In this document: positions 32,805-44,111 of the stretch, piece after piece | Numbering within the stretch: position 1 is the first letter of the stretch | Layout: each line of letters begins with the position of its first letter | DNA from: Puccinia triticina | Lineage: Eukaryota; Basidiomycota; Pucciniomycetes; Pucciniales; Pucciniaceae | DNA: 64,000 bases | Direction: 5' to 3' | Assembly: GCF_026914185.1 (NCBI RefSeq) | Contig: NC_070560.1 | Location: forward strand, 1,214,001 to 1,278,000 | The notes under the pieces: generated by a model | The model's input: the letters and a program-made list of their open reading frames with translations, nothing else | What the model was told of the DNA's origin: nothing | Databases searched by the model: none | Position numbers and translations under genes: made by a program

Positions 32805-33002
32805 AGGGTGTTCAAAGTTGAAATCATAAAATTTTCAATGTATAAAATCATAAAATCATAAATTTTTCAAGTGATGATTTCATGTGTACCATTCTGGAAA
32901 TGTTGCTCTAATTTGAGTGCTTGGGTGCAACATATTTTTTCAGCTTAGAATTTTATGATTTTATGGTGTTATGATTTTATGCAAGTCAACTTTGAACACC
33001 CT
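32805..33002. mobile_element. 198-bp MITE, copy 2, inverted relative to copy 1
   Basis: Same length, same AGGGTGTTCAAAGTTGA ends and nearly the same interior as 4242-4439, but in reverse orientation (for example GTTGCTCTAATTTGAGTGCTT here versus its complement there). Confidence 0.9.
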
Positions 33003-33648
33003 AACTGTCTATTCAGTTTTCTTTCATTGTTTTTATTACAATTTATAGGGCTGTATTTTTATTTTTTGCACTGAATATCCCTTTGACTGCTCCTGCCAAA
33101 ATTGAGGGATACCAAGCAACAAGCGTAACAAAGCCTGTGGCACCGCCAAGCCGTAGGTGCAAGCAGGCCTTACAAATACACCACGGGTGCAGTTGGACCG
33201 CGGGCGGACGTCCGGTACGATGTTGGCCACCCCCTCTCCGCCCCTGCAGTAAAAATTTGCACAGCGCACATTGGGAGGAGTATATGTTGGGAAGGTTGGG
33301 CTGCCCCTGACGGCAGCTAGGCCACAAATCCTACCTGGACGTTGGGCTTCAAGCTGGGATTACCCAGACGTCGGCCGCAGGGCCCAGGGTCATGATGAGA
33401 TCCAAGTGGCAAAAAGTATCCAATGGGAGGGTCAATCCGGCGACCGCACCATGCATCCGGAGATTGCTAGCTCACTGGTGTGATTGCTTACGACCACTGC
33501 AATAACAACAATCTTCATATCAGTATCCACCTTAGTCAACATCATATACTGCACTCTCTACTTATCATGAAGAGCAAACATTGTGAAGTCCAACTTTTTT
33601 TTTTTTTTCTCTTCTATGTACAATCCGCAAGCACGCTTGGCAGATTGT
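33003..33648. other. Spacer, no gene
   Basis: Unique sequence with a 15-T run near 33595. No supported gene or repeat. Confidence 0.5.
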
Positions 33649-34299
33649 CACTACCAAGATGGATGAATTTGCGATGCCGTATATTGATCAATAGAGCGTA
33701 TATTGATCAATTTTTTTTTGTTTTTTATTATTCCTGTTGATACCTTTGTCTGTTTTCCATGTCTCCTTAATACTCTTCTATAATCTCTCTCCTTCCCCCT
33801 GTGTTAGCTTCAAGCCACAGGAATCTTTTTTCTTTTTTTTGCCTGATAAAATTCATGAATTTCTACATACACCATTCAATTCTTCCTGAAAATGCAAGTT
33901 TTAGGATTAATCCAGGGTAGCTGAGGGGTCTCAGATTTTTTTTCCTTTTTTTTCCATCAACAATTGATGTTATCAGAAGTCTCCAAATCTACTTTTTTTC
34001 AAAAAAGGAAAAACATTGACCCCTGACCTCTCTCATGATGCCATCCTGCCCTCATTCTTAACTTGGTTGGTTGAGCTTCCTGAAGATATTGCATATCATA
34101 CTTGGAGTACTACATGCGTAGAAGGCCTTTTTGAAATTAGTTTACCATGGTTTAGCATATTTTTGTCAGGTTCTTTTTTTTATCTACTTTTGTTATCAAC
34201 CACAGATTGATGAGGGATATTTCCTCAGAAAATTTCATTGGGAAATTTTTCTGCATATACAACCCAGAAATAATATATTTGGGGTCACATCCCTTATTC

Positions 34300-35786
34300 A
34301 GCAGCTATAATCTGATCAGTTTCCAAATAGCACTACTTTGGTCGTTTCTTGGTGTTTCTGCGACTATATCTCATCCCAGCCTGGGGAATTTTCCAAAATG
34401 TTGACAAGAACACAAAGTTTCATAATGTACCTTTGCTGACCACAAAACCCTCAAATGTAGCACCTACAGTCTGATCAGTTTCCAAATATCACTACTTTGG
34501 TAGCTTCTTGGTTTTTCTGCCACTATATCTCATCCCAGCGTGGGAATTCTTCTGTCATATTGTAAAAAAGATATTTACAAGCCTCCAAAGTTTCATGATG
34601 TACCTTTCTTGACCACAAAACCCCCAAATGCAGCAGCTACAGTCTGATCAGTTTCCAAATGTCACTACTTTGGTAGTTTCTGGGTGTTTCTGTTGCTATA
34701 TCTCATCCCAGCGGGGAAATTCTTCTGCCATATGGTTACCAAAATGTTTAAAAGCGGCCAAAGTTTCATCAAGTATCTTTGCTGACCACAAAACCCCCAA
34801 ATGTAGCAGCTACAGTCTGATCAGTTTCCAAATATCACTACTTTGGCAGTTTCTGGGCGTTTCTGCCACTATATCTCATCCCAGCGTGGGAATTGTTGAA
34901 ATTTCATTACGTACCTTTGTTCACCACAAAACCCCCAAATGTAGCAGCTACAGTCTGATCAGTTTCCAAATATCACTACTTTGGTAGCTTCTTGGTTTTT
35001 CTGCCACTATATCTCATCCCAGTGTGGGTATTCTTCTGCCATATGGTTACCAAAATGTTTAAAAGCGGCCAAAATTTCATTATGTACCTTTGCTGACCAC
35101 AAAACCCCCAAATGTAGCAGCTACAGTCTGATCAGTTTCCAAATATCACTACTTTGGCAGTTTCTGGGTGTTTCTGCCACTATATCTCACCCCAGCGTGG
35201 TTATCCTTCTGCCATATGGTTACCAAAATGTTCACAAGCGGCCAAAGTTTCATTATGTACCTTTGCTGACCACAAAACCCCCAAATGTAGCAGCTACAGT
35301 CTGATCAGTTTCCAAATATCACTACTTTGGCAGTTTCTGGGTGTTTCTGCCACTATATCTAATCCCAGCGTGGGTATTCTTCTGCCATATGGTTACCAAA
35401 ATGTTCACAAGCGGCCAAAGTTTCATTATGTACCCTTGCTGACCACAAAACCCCCAAATGTAGCAGCTACAGTCTGATCAGTTTCCAAATATCACTACTT
35501 TGGCAGTTTCTGGGTGTTTCTGCCACTATATCTAATCCCAGCGTGGGTATTCTTCTGCCATATGGTTACCAAAATTTTTACAAGCCCCCAAAATTTCATT
35601 ATGTACCTTTGCTGACCACAAAACCCCCAAATGTAGCAGCTACAGTCTGATCAGTTTCCAAATGTCACTACTTTGGTAGTTTCTGAGTGTTTCTGCCACT
35701 ATATCTCATCCCCGCATGGGAATTCTTCTGCCATATGTTCACCAAAATGTTCAAAAGCCCTCAAAGTTTCATTAAGTACCTTTACT
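34300..35786 (+). repeat. Tandem array of ~173-bp units, left arm
   Basis: The anchor GCAGCTACAGTCTGATCAG recurs at about 34301, 34461, 34632, 34806, 34944, 35117, 35290, 35463 and 35636. Most spacings are 171-174 bp, with one shorter (138). Units also share CACTATATCTCATCCCAGCG and GACCACAAAACCCCCAAATG. Confidence 0.9.
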
Positions 35787-35907
35787 AACAATCTGGCAGA
35801 AGAATTCCCACACTGGGATGAGATATAGTGGCAGAAACACCCAGAAACTACCAAAGTGGTGATATTTGGAAACTGATCAGACTGTACCTGCTACATGTGG
35901 GGTTTTT

Positions 35908-36306
35908 TGTTAGATTTCTAGTCACTCTCAGCCTGAGAGTATTTTATTAACTAGTTATAAATGTTATTATCATAAAAATTATCATAGTTTATTATATTAA
36001 GACTTGTAGCTCTTGATGTTTAGACGTGTAGATCTAGCAAATTTATTTACTGTTTGAGACATGTAGCTTCTCAAGTGTTAAGACATGTAGTTCTTTTCTC
36101 AAGTTGTATTGTAGCTGTCACAAGTGTGACATGTTATTCTAGTTTAAGCAGTACTCTGACGTCATAGTAATAAATCCATCGAGTCAGAGCATTATTTCTT
36201 GTTGAACACCTCAAGATTCATCAAGATAATAGATTCCCAACAGCTCCTCTTTCAAAATTTCTTCTCCATCCTCCTCTCAATCCAACAACGGGTCTTTAAA
36301 TCTAAA
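35908..36306. mobile_element. LTR-like insertion near the palindrome centre
   Basis: TGTTAGATTTCTAG to CCCAACA (36242) is a typical TG...CA LTR shape of 335 bp, with pyrimidine-rich sequence up to 36306 before the 173-bp repeat resumes. TTTTT flanks the whole block, but such a flank is weak evidence. Confidence 0.5.
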
Positions 36307-37668
36307 ACTTTTTTGGTCAGTATAGGAACATAATGGAACTTTGAGGCCTTGTAAACATTTTGGTAAACATATGTCAGAAGAAGTCCCATGCTGGGAAGAG
36401 ATATAGTGGCAGAAACACCCAGAAACTGTCAAATTAGTGATGTTTGGAAACTGATCAGACTGTAGCTGCTACATTTGGGGGTTTTGTGGTCAGTAAAGGT
36501 ACATAATGAAAATTTTGCTGCCTGTAAACATTTTGGTAACCATTTGGCAGAAGAATTCCCACGGTGGGATGAGATATAGTGGGAGAAACACCCAGAAACT
36601 ACCAAAGTAGTGATATTTGGAGACTGATCAGACTGTAGCTGCTACATTTGGGGGTTTTGTGGTCAGCAAAGCTACATAATGGAAATTTGGCCGCTGGTAA
36701 ACATTTTGGTAACACTCTGGCCAAAGAATTCCCACACTGGGATGAGATATAGTGGCAGAAACACCCAGAAACTACCAAAGTTTGGAAACTGATCAGCCTG
36801 TACCTGCTACATGTGGGGGTTTTGTGGTCAGAAAAGGAACATAATGAAACTTCGGCCGCTTTTAAACATTTTGGTAACCATATGGCAAAAGAATTCTCAC
36901 ACTGGGATGAGATATAGTGGCAGAAACACCCAGAAACTACCAAAGTAGTGATATTTGGAAACTAATCAGACTGTAGCTGCTACATTTGGTGATTTTGTGG
37001 TCGGTAAAGGTACTTAATGAATCTTTGTGGGGCTTGTCAACATTTTGGTAACCATATGGCAGAAGAATACCCACGCTGGGATGAGATATAGTGGCAGAAA
37101 CACCCAGAAACTACCAAAGTAGTGACATTTGGAAACTGATCAGACTGTAGCTGCTACATTTGGGGGTTTTGTGGTCAGCAAAGGTACATAATGAAACTTT
37201 GGGGGCTTGTAAAAATTTTGGTAACCATATGGCAGAAGAATACCCACGCTGGGATTAGATATAGTGGCAGAAACACCCAGAAACTGCCAAAGTAGTGATA
37301 TTTGGAAACTGATCAGACTGTAGCTGCTACATTTGGGGGTTTTGTGGTCAGCAAGGGTAAATAATGAAACTTTGGGGGCTTGTGAATATTTTTGTTACAA
37401 TATGACAGAAGAATTCCCACGCTGGGATGAGATATAGTGGCAGAAAAACCAAGAAGCTACCAAAGTAGTGATATTTGGAAACTGATCAGACTGTAGCTGC
37501 TACATTTGGGGATTTTGTGGTCAGCAAAGGTACATGATGAAACTTTGGCCGCTTTTAAACATTTTGGTAACCATATGGCAGAAGAATTCCCACGCTGGGA
37601 TGAGATATAGTGACAGAAACACCCAGAAACTACCAAAGTAGTGATATTTGGAAACTGATCAGACTGTA

Positions 37669-38654
37669 TGACAGCTCTGTTTATGAAGCTTAGGGCAAAA
37701 ACCCGTCAAAATAAGGGTTTTGGGCCCTAGCACTATGACTGTGCTGATGTGAACACTGGTAATTTAAATTACCAAGCTTGTTACGTGGCAAATATGGCCA
37801 CTACAAGGGTTTTAACACTCTGTAACAGAGGAGGAATTAATTATGTAATTAATAATATGTAATTACTAATTACAGGGAATTAATTAGGCATAAAAGTAGG
37901 TGGTAAGCGCTTAAACTGATTGGCTGCTTGACAGAGGCGGTGGTCTTACGGCAACTACTTATAAGGATAAAGCTTTAAATATGCTAATAAGGGATTTTTG
38001 ATGATTTAAAGGGTTTAATCCAGTGTATTTTACGTGCTGGGGATGGTTTATAAGGAAAAGTGGCTACAAATGTAGCAGAGGAGAATATTCACGGCAAACT
38101 TACAGTTTATGGGCGGTGAATGGTCTGGGGGATCTTTTCCTGAGGGCCAAATAGGCCTCTATTTATAGAGGGGACTTCAGTGGGCGTAAACACCGAGTCC
38201 TTTTCTCCCTATGGGAGTATCCAGGGATGTAGCCGTGAAAAGGGCTTGGCTGTGGGTAATTTGATTGTATTGTAATAGACTGATTTCCCTGACTCTGTCA
38301 CATGACATGTTTATAACCAATTGTCATGTGAAAGAGCTTCAGTAGAAGTCTACATAATACTTTCACGGGGTATTTTTACACAAGTAATATTACTCATTAA
38401 TGTACAACAGTTTAATTTTATGTACATTGTTTGTTTTACTAAATTTATGTATGTAATACTATTTTTGGGCGTTTTCTGGGGCCAATTCTTATTTATACAA
38501 TTAGTACATGAAGGAATAGGAATAAGGGGGTACTTTAAGTGGGTGACCCCCCTTACTTTATGATGAGAAATCAGATTCTGCAATAACAATTTAATAATTA
38601 TTATTATTTACTAAGTTATTGCAGTCTTTTGGATACTTGATGTTAAGGCTGACA
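37669..38654 (+). mobile_element. Solo LTR, 986 bp, TGACAGC...GCTGACA
   Basis: Starts TGACAGCTCTG, ends GGCTGACA, and is flanked by the 5-bp duplication CTGTA (37664-37668 and 38655-38659) cut out of the 173-bp unit (ACTGTAGCTGC). AT-rich, with TATA-like and polyadenylation-like sequences. No internal region, so it is a solo LTR. Confidence 0.85.
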
Positions 38655-38846
38655 CTGTAGCTGCTAAATTTGGGGGTTTTGTGGTCAATAAAGGTACATA
38701 ATGAAACTTTGGAGGCTTGTAAATATTTTTGTTACGATATGACAGAAGAATTCCCACGCTGGGATGAGATATAGTGGCAGAAAAACCAAGAAGCTACCAA
38801 AGTAGTGATATTTGGAAACTGATCAGACTGTGGGTGCTACATTTGA

Positions 38847-39008
38847 GGCCCTGTTTGGCTGCCACGTTATATGTCATAAATGGTCAAATTTATGACACGC
38901 AACCCCCGGGTGTTTCAAAGTTTTGGTGACAACGGGGGGCAAACTTTGGGTCGCGGCGTCATAAATTCAACCATTTATGACGTATAACGCGGCAGCCAAA
39001 CGGGGCAT
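38847..39008. mobile_element. 162-bp Tourist-like MITE in the 173-bp array
   Basis: Ends GGCCCTGTTTGGCTGCC and the near-complement GGCAGCCAAACGGGGCA, with further inverted CGTTATAYGTCATAAATGG. Flanked by TGA (38844-38846 and 39009-39011). Tourist/PIF-Harbinger MITEs typically have GGGCCTGTTTGG-like ends and 3-bp duplications. Confidence 0.85.
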
Positions 39009-39789
39009 GAGGGTTTTGTGGTCAGCAAAGGTAAATTATGAAACTTTGTGTTCTTGTCAACATTTTGGACCAACATTTTGGACCAGGCTGGGATGAGATA
39101 TAGTTGCAGAAACACCAAGAAACGACCAAAGTAGTCCTATTTGGCAACTGATCAGATTATAGCTGCTGCATAATGGATGTGACCCCAAATATGATATTTC
39201 TGGGTTTTATATGCAGAAAAATTTCCCAATGAAATTTTCTGAGGAAATATTCCTCATCAATCTGTGGTTGATAACAAAAGTAGATAAAAAAAAGAACCTG
39301 ACAAAAATATGCTAAACCATGGTAAACTAATTTCAAAAAGGCCTTCTATGCATGTAGTACTTCAAGTATGATATGCAATATCTTCAGGAAGTTCAACCAA
39401 CCAAGTTGAGAATGAGTGCAGGATGGTATCATGAGAGAGCTCAGGGGTCAATGTTTTTCCTTTTTTGAAAAAAAGTAGATTTGGAGACTTCTGATAACAT
39501 CAATTGTCGATTTAAAAAAAAGAAAAAAAAATTGAAACCCCTCAGCTACCCTGGATTAATCCTAAAACTTGCATTTTCAGGAAGAATTGAATGGTGTATG
39601 TAGAAATTCATGAATTTTATTTTGTCAGGGAAAAAAAAAAGATTCCTGTGGCTTGAAGCTAACACAGGGGGAAGGAGAGAGATTATAGAAGAGTATTAAG
39701 GAGACATGGAACACAGACAAAGGTATCAACAGGAATAAAAAAAAAATTGATCAATATACAACATTGCAAATTCATCCATCTTGGTAGTG

Positions 39790-41016
39790 TGTACTGGTGG
39801 TCTCAGGAAACTCACTTTTTCAAGTGAGTTTCTGACCTTGGGCTGATGGACAGGTTGACTAGTCTGGTGACTTGTTGGGAAGGTCAGCTCATTTCTGGGG
39901 GCAGCCGACCTGTTGAAAACCTCAAGGGCGAGCCGACCATGCTGACCCACAGGGCAGATGGGTTGGCCAGACCTATCCGACAAGCCAACCATGCTGCCTT
40001 GCGGGTTGGCACAGTCGGACAAGGTCGGCCTGCCCTCCCTGTCAGGAGGAACAGCCGACAGGTGGTCGGGCAGGGTTGGGCCAACCCAAAGGCCTGCTTG
40101 ACGGCCTGCCAGGACGGCCCAACCCAAATCTGACAGGAGGGTCTGCCCGCCGCGCGACTCACTTTACAAGTGGAGCCGTGGTGTAACACTGAGATTCTCA
40201 CATGAGAGAATATCAAAATGAAGCATGGGAATTCTTTCTCTTTGATTATAAAATCATGTTTCCATTTTCTCCCATCCATAATCTATCCCAGCTGAGCGCC
40301 AGTATCTTGGCTACAATCCTACATAGGTAGTCACCCCCCAAGTGTTTTCATTTAGTTTCTATCTTTTTTGGAAATTAGTGATTTCTTGAAGACTTGTCTA
40401 AATTTTACAGTTTTATCTCCCACCTAAATTAAATCTAAGTATATTAAATCCACACTTTCATGGGTTTCCCCTACCCCTTTCCCAAAAGGGTCCTGTCAGC
40501 GCGGCCATGGCCCATTGTCACTGTTTTCCCCCATTTCCCATATTTTCAGGCAGAAGCATGTTTGACTTTGCTGCCATGAAAATTTAGTTTTAAGTCCCCA
40601 AACATTAATGCGTTGGACTGGTCCCCCAATCCATGAAGCATGGATGAAAAGGGGCCGGCTTCTACCCCCTCATTCCTGTTGCAAATGCAAGGGGACGGAG
40701 GGGGGCAAAAAGTGCCTGGGCTTGCGCTCCAGGAGAAAAATTGGGAAATCCCAAAGTGTTCAAAATGTGTAAACCCTTGGGTCAACCGCAACTGCGGTGA
40801 CAGAGGTGCTGTAATATGAGGCGGCCCAACCCGTGCAACTGCAACAGGGGGGTGAAAGGTTCCTTTCTCAACCCTCAGGCCTATTGCAAATGCAATGGCG
40901 GATGAGCCAAGGACAAACTCTCCTCAACCTGTGCAAATGCTACAGGGGAGTCGGAGCTGTGGGGCTCAAATGGTCGTCGGGATAGGGCTTATATAGTCTC
41001 TGACACACCCAGGTTA
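39790..41016. other. Spacer with a GC-rich segment
   Basis: A hairpin AAACTCACTTTTTCAAGTGAGTTT lies at 39808-39831. GC-rich GGTTGG/CCAACC words fill 39850-40140 and resemble those at 28810-29015. The rest is unique. Open frames are not convincing. Confidence 0.45.
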
Positions 41017-41168
41017 GGCCCCGTTTGTTGCGTCATAATCAAGTGTGATAAATAATGTAATTTTTGTGACATGTGGACATTGTTCCCGCAAAAAAGGAGG
41101 TTTCACTAGCATTTCACTTGCCTTCACAATATTTATCACACTCCATTATAATGCTAACAAACAGGGCC
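41017..41168. mobile_element. 152-bp Tourist-like MITE with TTA duplication
   Basis: Ends GGCCCCGTTTGTTGCG and AACAAACAGGGCC, with inverted GTGTGATAAATA/TATTTATCACAC inside. Flanked by TTA (41014-41016 and 41169-41171), the usual PIF/Harbinger target. Confidence 0.85.
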
Positions 41169-41171
41169 TTA

Positions 41172-41961
41172 GTCTCCAGCTTCGCGCCTCACCTCGGCGT
41201 TTCATATTCAATGCTTTGGGGGTGAATCATATGGGTAGGTTCATGAACACATTTCCAATTGCCCGCATCCCGTGTTTCACTCTTCCTTTTAGGCCACCTG
41301 AACTTCTTCCCCCAACTGTACGCTGTGTCACGAGGTCCCTGGCTAGCACAGGGAACGGTCGCCACAACCCCTTTTGGACAAGAAGGCTGTTATTACATAA
41401 TCCGATTTTGGCCTCTGCAATGCTACAACTTGCTGTACCTTGGTTGCGGAGAACACCCGTCTTTGGGGCCATTCCCCCCCCCCCCCCCCCCAGCCAGGAA
41501 GATGTCTATACCTCCCGGAAGCTCGCTACTTGGGCCTTTCTCATTGCTTTCCGATGTATCCGTCGCCATTCCTACCATCCTGGCCGCCGCAATATTGTAT
41601 GCGGTAAGAATGGTGATTGTGATGATAGTCGACTGGTGTGCTGCTCCAGGGACTTGTCCTGCTGAGATCCGAGTAGGTGGTTGTGTTATAGGACTGCGGG
41701 CCAATACATAGTGGTGGAATGACGAAATTCCCTTTGCACAAATATCATCTCCAATGCGCCATTCATTGTGCAGGTACATAGGTTTTTGGAATTGGCTTGC
41801 GCGCCCCTAAAAAACCTCATTTCTATGAAACATTTTGAAGCTTATTCCAGATAAATACAAAAAAACAGTCCCATAAAAACATTGTCTTGTTCCTCCATGA
41901 GCCGCACATGCTTGTTTGATTGAAATATGTACAACTTCAAACTCAAAATAAATGTTTCTAA
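41172..41961. other. Spacer, no gene
   Basis: Contains an 18-base C run near 41474-41491. Overlapping frames on both strands look like chance. No supported gene. Confidence 0.5.
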
Positions 41962-42380
41962 CACCAGGGGGGAATGTGTGGCACTCTCTAGAGAGTGCCA
42001 GACCGTAATTTTATCCTTCAAATGGTCTGATGTGAGTTCAATTTCAACTGTTACCCTTTGCTCAACTTTCTTCTCAATCCAAGCGTAACTTTAGGTGAAG
42101 TTGTTTCCAACTGATCTCCCTCAACGCCAACACATGAACATCTCTCTTGTGAAATTGTTTTTCTGTTCAATCTGGATCACATTCTGGATGTTAACTTCAA
42201 TTCACAAGATGTGGTGCCAAGCATTTCACTATACTTATGCTAAAAATATCCTTGACTAAGTGACAAGGAATATTTTGAAGAGCTGATTTCTTTCATTCAA
42301 AACACATGTAAAATGAGATTGTGGAAAAAAAATTATAAAATTTAGCAACTCCAAATTCTCAACCAAGTGGTAGATGAATC

Positions 42381-43347
42381 TGTCAGCCTTAGAGTCATCA
42401 CAGCTGACCTAAAAGCTGCCTGTTCTACCTTTGTTACATATAAATTACTTTATATCTTTTTCATCTTAAGAGATAACCTTGTTTTGACTTCATGTTCTGT
42501 TTCCTCATGCAATTTTAACCCTAGTTACAACTTATAAATTCCTTGTAACTATACTCCTTCCCTGAGTTACTGAGTTATGGCGCCCTTGCGCAGTTGTGAC
42601 GTGTCAGCGCTACCAGGCGCGCCAAACCACATGTACATATGTAAATTACATAAGCAAACTGTGAAAATTTTCGTAGTCAGGATCCCCCTTGCCTGAGGCG
42701 GATCTACAGACTTCAGCACACCAGAACCACCACCCAGATAACTCCAGGATCACCACCAAAGAGCCTACTATACTCCCAGTATACCTACCGTCACAGGCGC
42801 CTAGGATATTGACAGTAAGTAACCTCTTTCACTGAACCTTGTTTATCTCAGAGGTACAACTCTGTGTCTTGCTTGATCTGCTCTTTCTTCTGGTTTTGCC
42901 TCCTTCTTGATCACAGGGCTGTCCCTCCAAATCTACAGGCCTTTGCCTCTATCTTGATCACAGGGCTGTCCCTTATTATCACTTGGCCTTTGCCACAAAT
43001 CTAGGTTTCAGGGCTGTCCCTCAGGTTTCCCATTAAGAACCTTGACTGTCCAGAGAGAAGTCTAAAAAACTGTGGCTGGTTTAAACTTATCTAATCCAGA
43101 TACCCTCCTGAGAGGAAGCTGTAGCACTTCTAGCACAGATAAGCAGCACTCTTCAGAAGAGTAGCATTGCCAGTGGATGTGCATTCCCACTAGAATAACC
43201 TAGTACTTCTCTTCTTCCTTATCCTGCTTGGTTTCCCTTTCTCTTTCTCTTTTTCTCTTATAGTTGTAGTTTCTTTATCCCAAGAAATCCAACCATTGCC
43301 CCCCCATTTCTTGTGTCCTGAGGTCACTATAGAGACCCAGGCTCACA
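42381..43347 (+). repeat. Ty3 5' LTR, 967 bp
   Basis: TGTCAGCC...GGCTCACA. Contains three repeats of an ATCACAGGGCTGTCCCT motif (42915, 42960 and 43010 region). Confidence 0.97.
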
Positions 43348-44111
43348 ATTGGGGGCCTCATCGGGAAAAATACTCACCTTTTCATAATTCTAGACTGCTA
43401 TAAAGCCAAAGGACTGATCCTCCTGACTAACTCAAACAAAAAACTCTTAAAATTCGAAAAAATCACCTTAAAAAATTTTTCTACATATCCTACTAACGCT
43501 AAAATTCTTCTAATATCATCCAAAATTGCTTTTACATTGATAAATTTCCTAACTGAACCCTTGAAAATTTTTTTTTACGTCCTGTGTACTCGTGAAAGTG
43601 CAGAACTGCGACTCCTCCGCGCCGCTATTTATCCCTTCATCGGACTTATCCTCCCCAGAACCCTCCATATCTTCGGATCAAGAAGAGATAGCGAAAAACG
43701 GAGTACGCTCAAAAGATTCTCCTGCTTCTTAACTATAATTGCCGCAATTGACCGTAAAAAAATTCGTAACGGCGCAGACTAGCGCAGAAGACGAGAACTA
43801 CGACGACAACCGCGTAACTGATCCGAAAGAAGGAAACTGGATCAATAGTTCCTCTTGGACCCCTATTGCTACGACTAAATACCCAAAAGTCCGTCGCCGC
43901 AAGGTCACCGCCGCTGTTAATATCTCTGATTGGACCTCAAAATCCGCCGCGAAACCCAGCGCAAAGGAAACTAAGAAAAAAACCTCTACTACGACGCGTA
44001 AAAGTAAAAGGTTATCTTCTAAACCTAAGTCCCAAGGTATTTTAACCTCGAATTAATTCTTAAAAAACTCTCTCTTTCCGCTTAAATTAATCTCTTTTTC
44101 TCTTTATCACG
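43348..44111 (+). other. Ty3 leader, ATG-free, with a third open reading frame
   Basis: I find no ATG in these 764 nt, where about a dozen would be expected by chance; the first is the Gag-Pol start. The sequence after the LTR (ATTGGGGGCCTC) should be the primer site, but I cannot assign its tRNA. One frame stays protein-like in two pieces, 43565-43732 (DSSAPLFIPSSDLSSPEPS) and 43739-44056 (SAEDENYDDN...KKKTSTTTRKSKRLSSK), separated by TAA CTA TAA. A candidate 75-nt intron (43703-43777, GTACGC...GCGCAG, with CTTAAC inside) would remove those stops in frame. No ATG start is available. Confidence 0.6.

Larger units (their letters stand above)
35790..39140 (-). repeat. Tandem array of ~173-bp units, right arm (reversed)
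   Basis: Units in reverse (CTGATCAGACTGTAGCTGC near 35875, 36451, 36624, 36789, 36960, 37136, 37308, 37484, 37657, 38820), interrupted by insertions at 35908-36306, 37669-38654 and 38847-39008. Confidence 0.9.
33649..39789. repeat. Giant inverted repeat (foldback-like) built of 173-bp units
   Basis: The left end CACTACCAAGATGGATGAATT is matched in reverse at the right end (39768-39789). Each arm has a ~650-bp outer segment of unique sequence (33649-34300 and 39140-39789), then an array of ~173-bp units toward a centre near 35787. Units point rightwards in the left arm and leftwards in the right arm. Two LTR-like insertions and a MITE interrupt the right arm. Without them the arms are about 2.1 and 2.4 kb. 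No protein is encoded. Long inverted repeats with internal tandem repeats are the hallmark of Foldback elements, but I see no recognisable transposase or clear target duplication. Confidence 0.85.

Noticed and set aside
34300..39140. Possible CRISPR-like or centromeric satellite
   Set aside because: Units of 173 bp are contiguous with no unique spacers, the context is eukaryotic, and the opposed arms argue for a foldback element and not a simple satellite.
41045..41665. 206-codon plus-strand frame
   Set aside because: Its first part is a 152-bp MITE and its end includes an 18-base C run, so it is not a gene.
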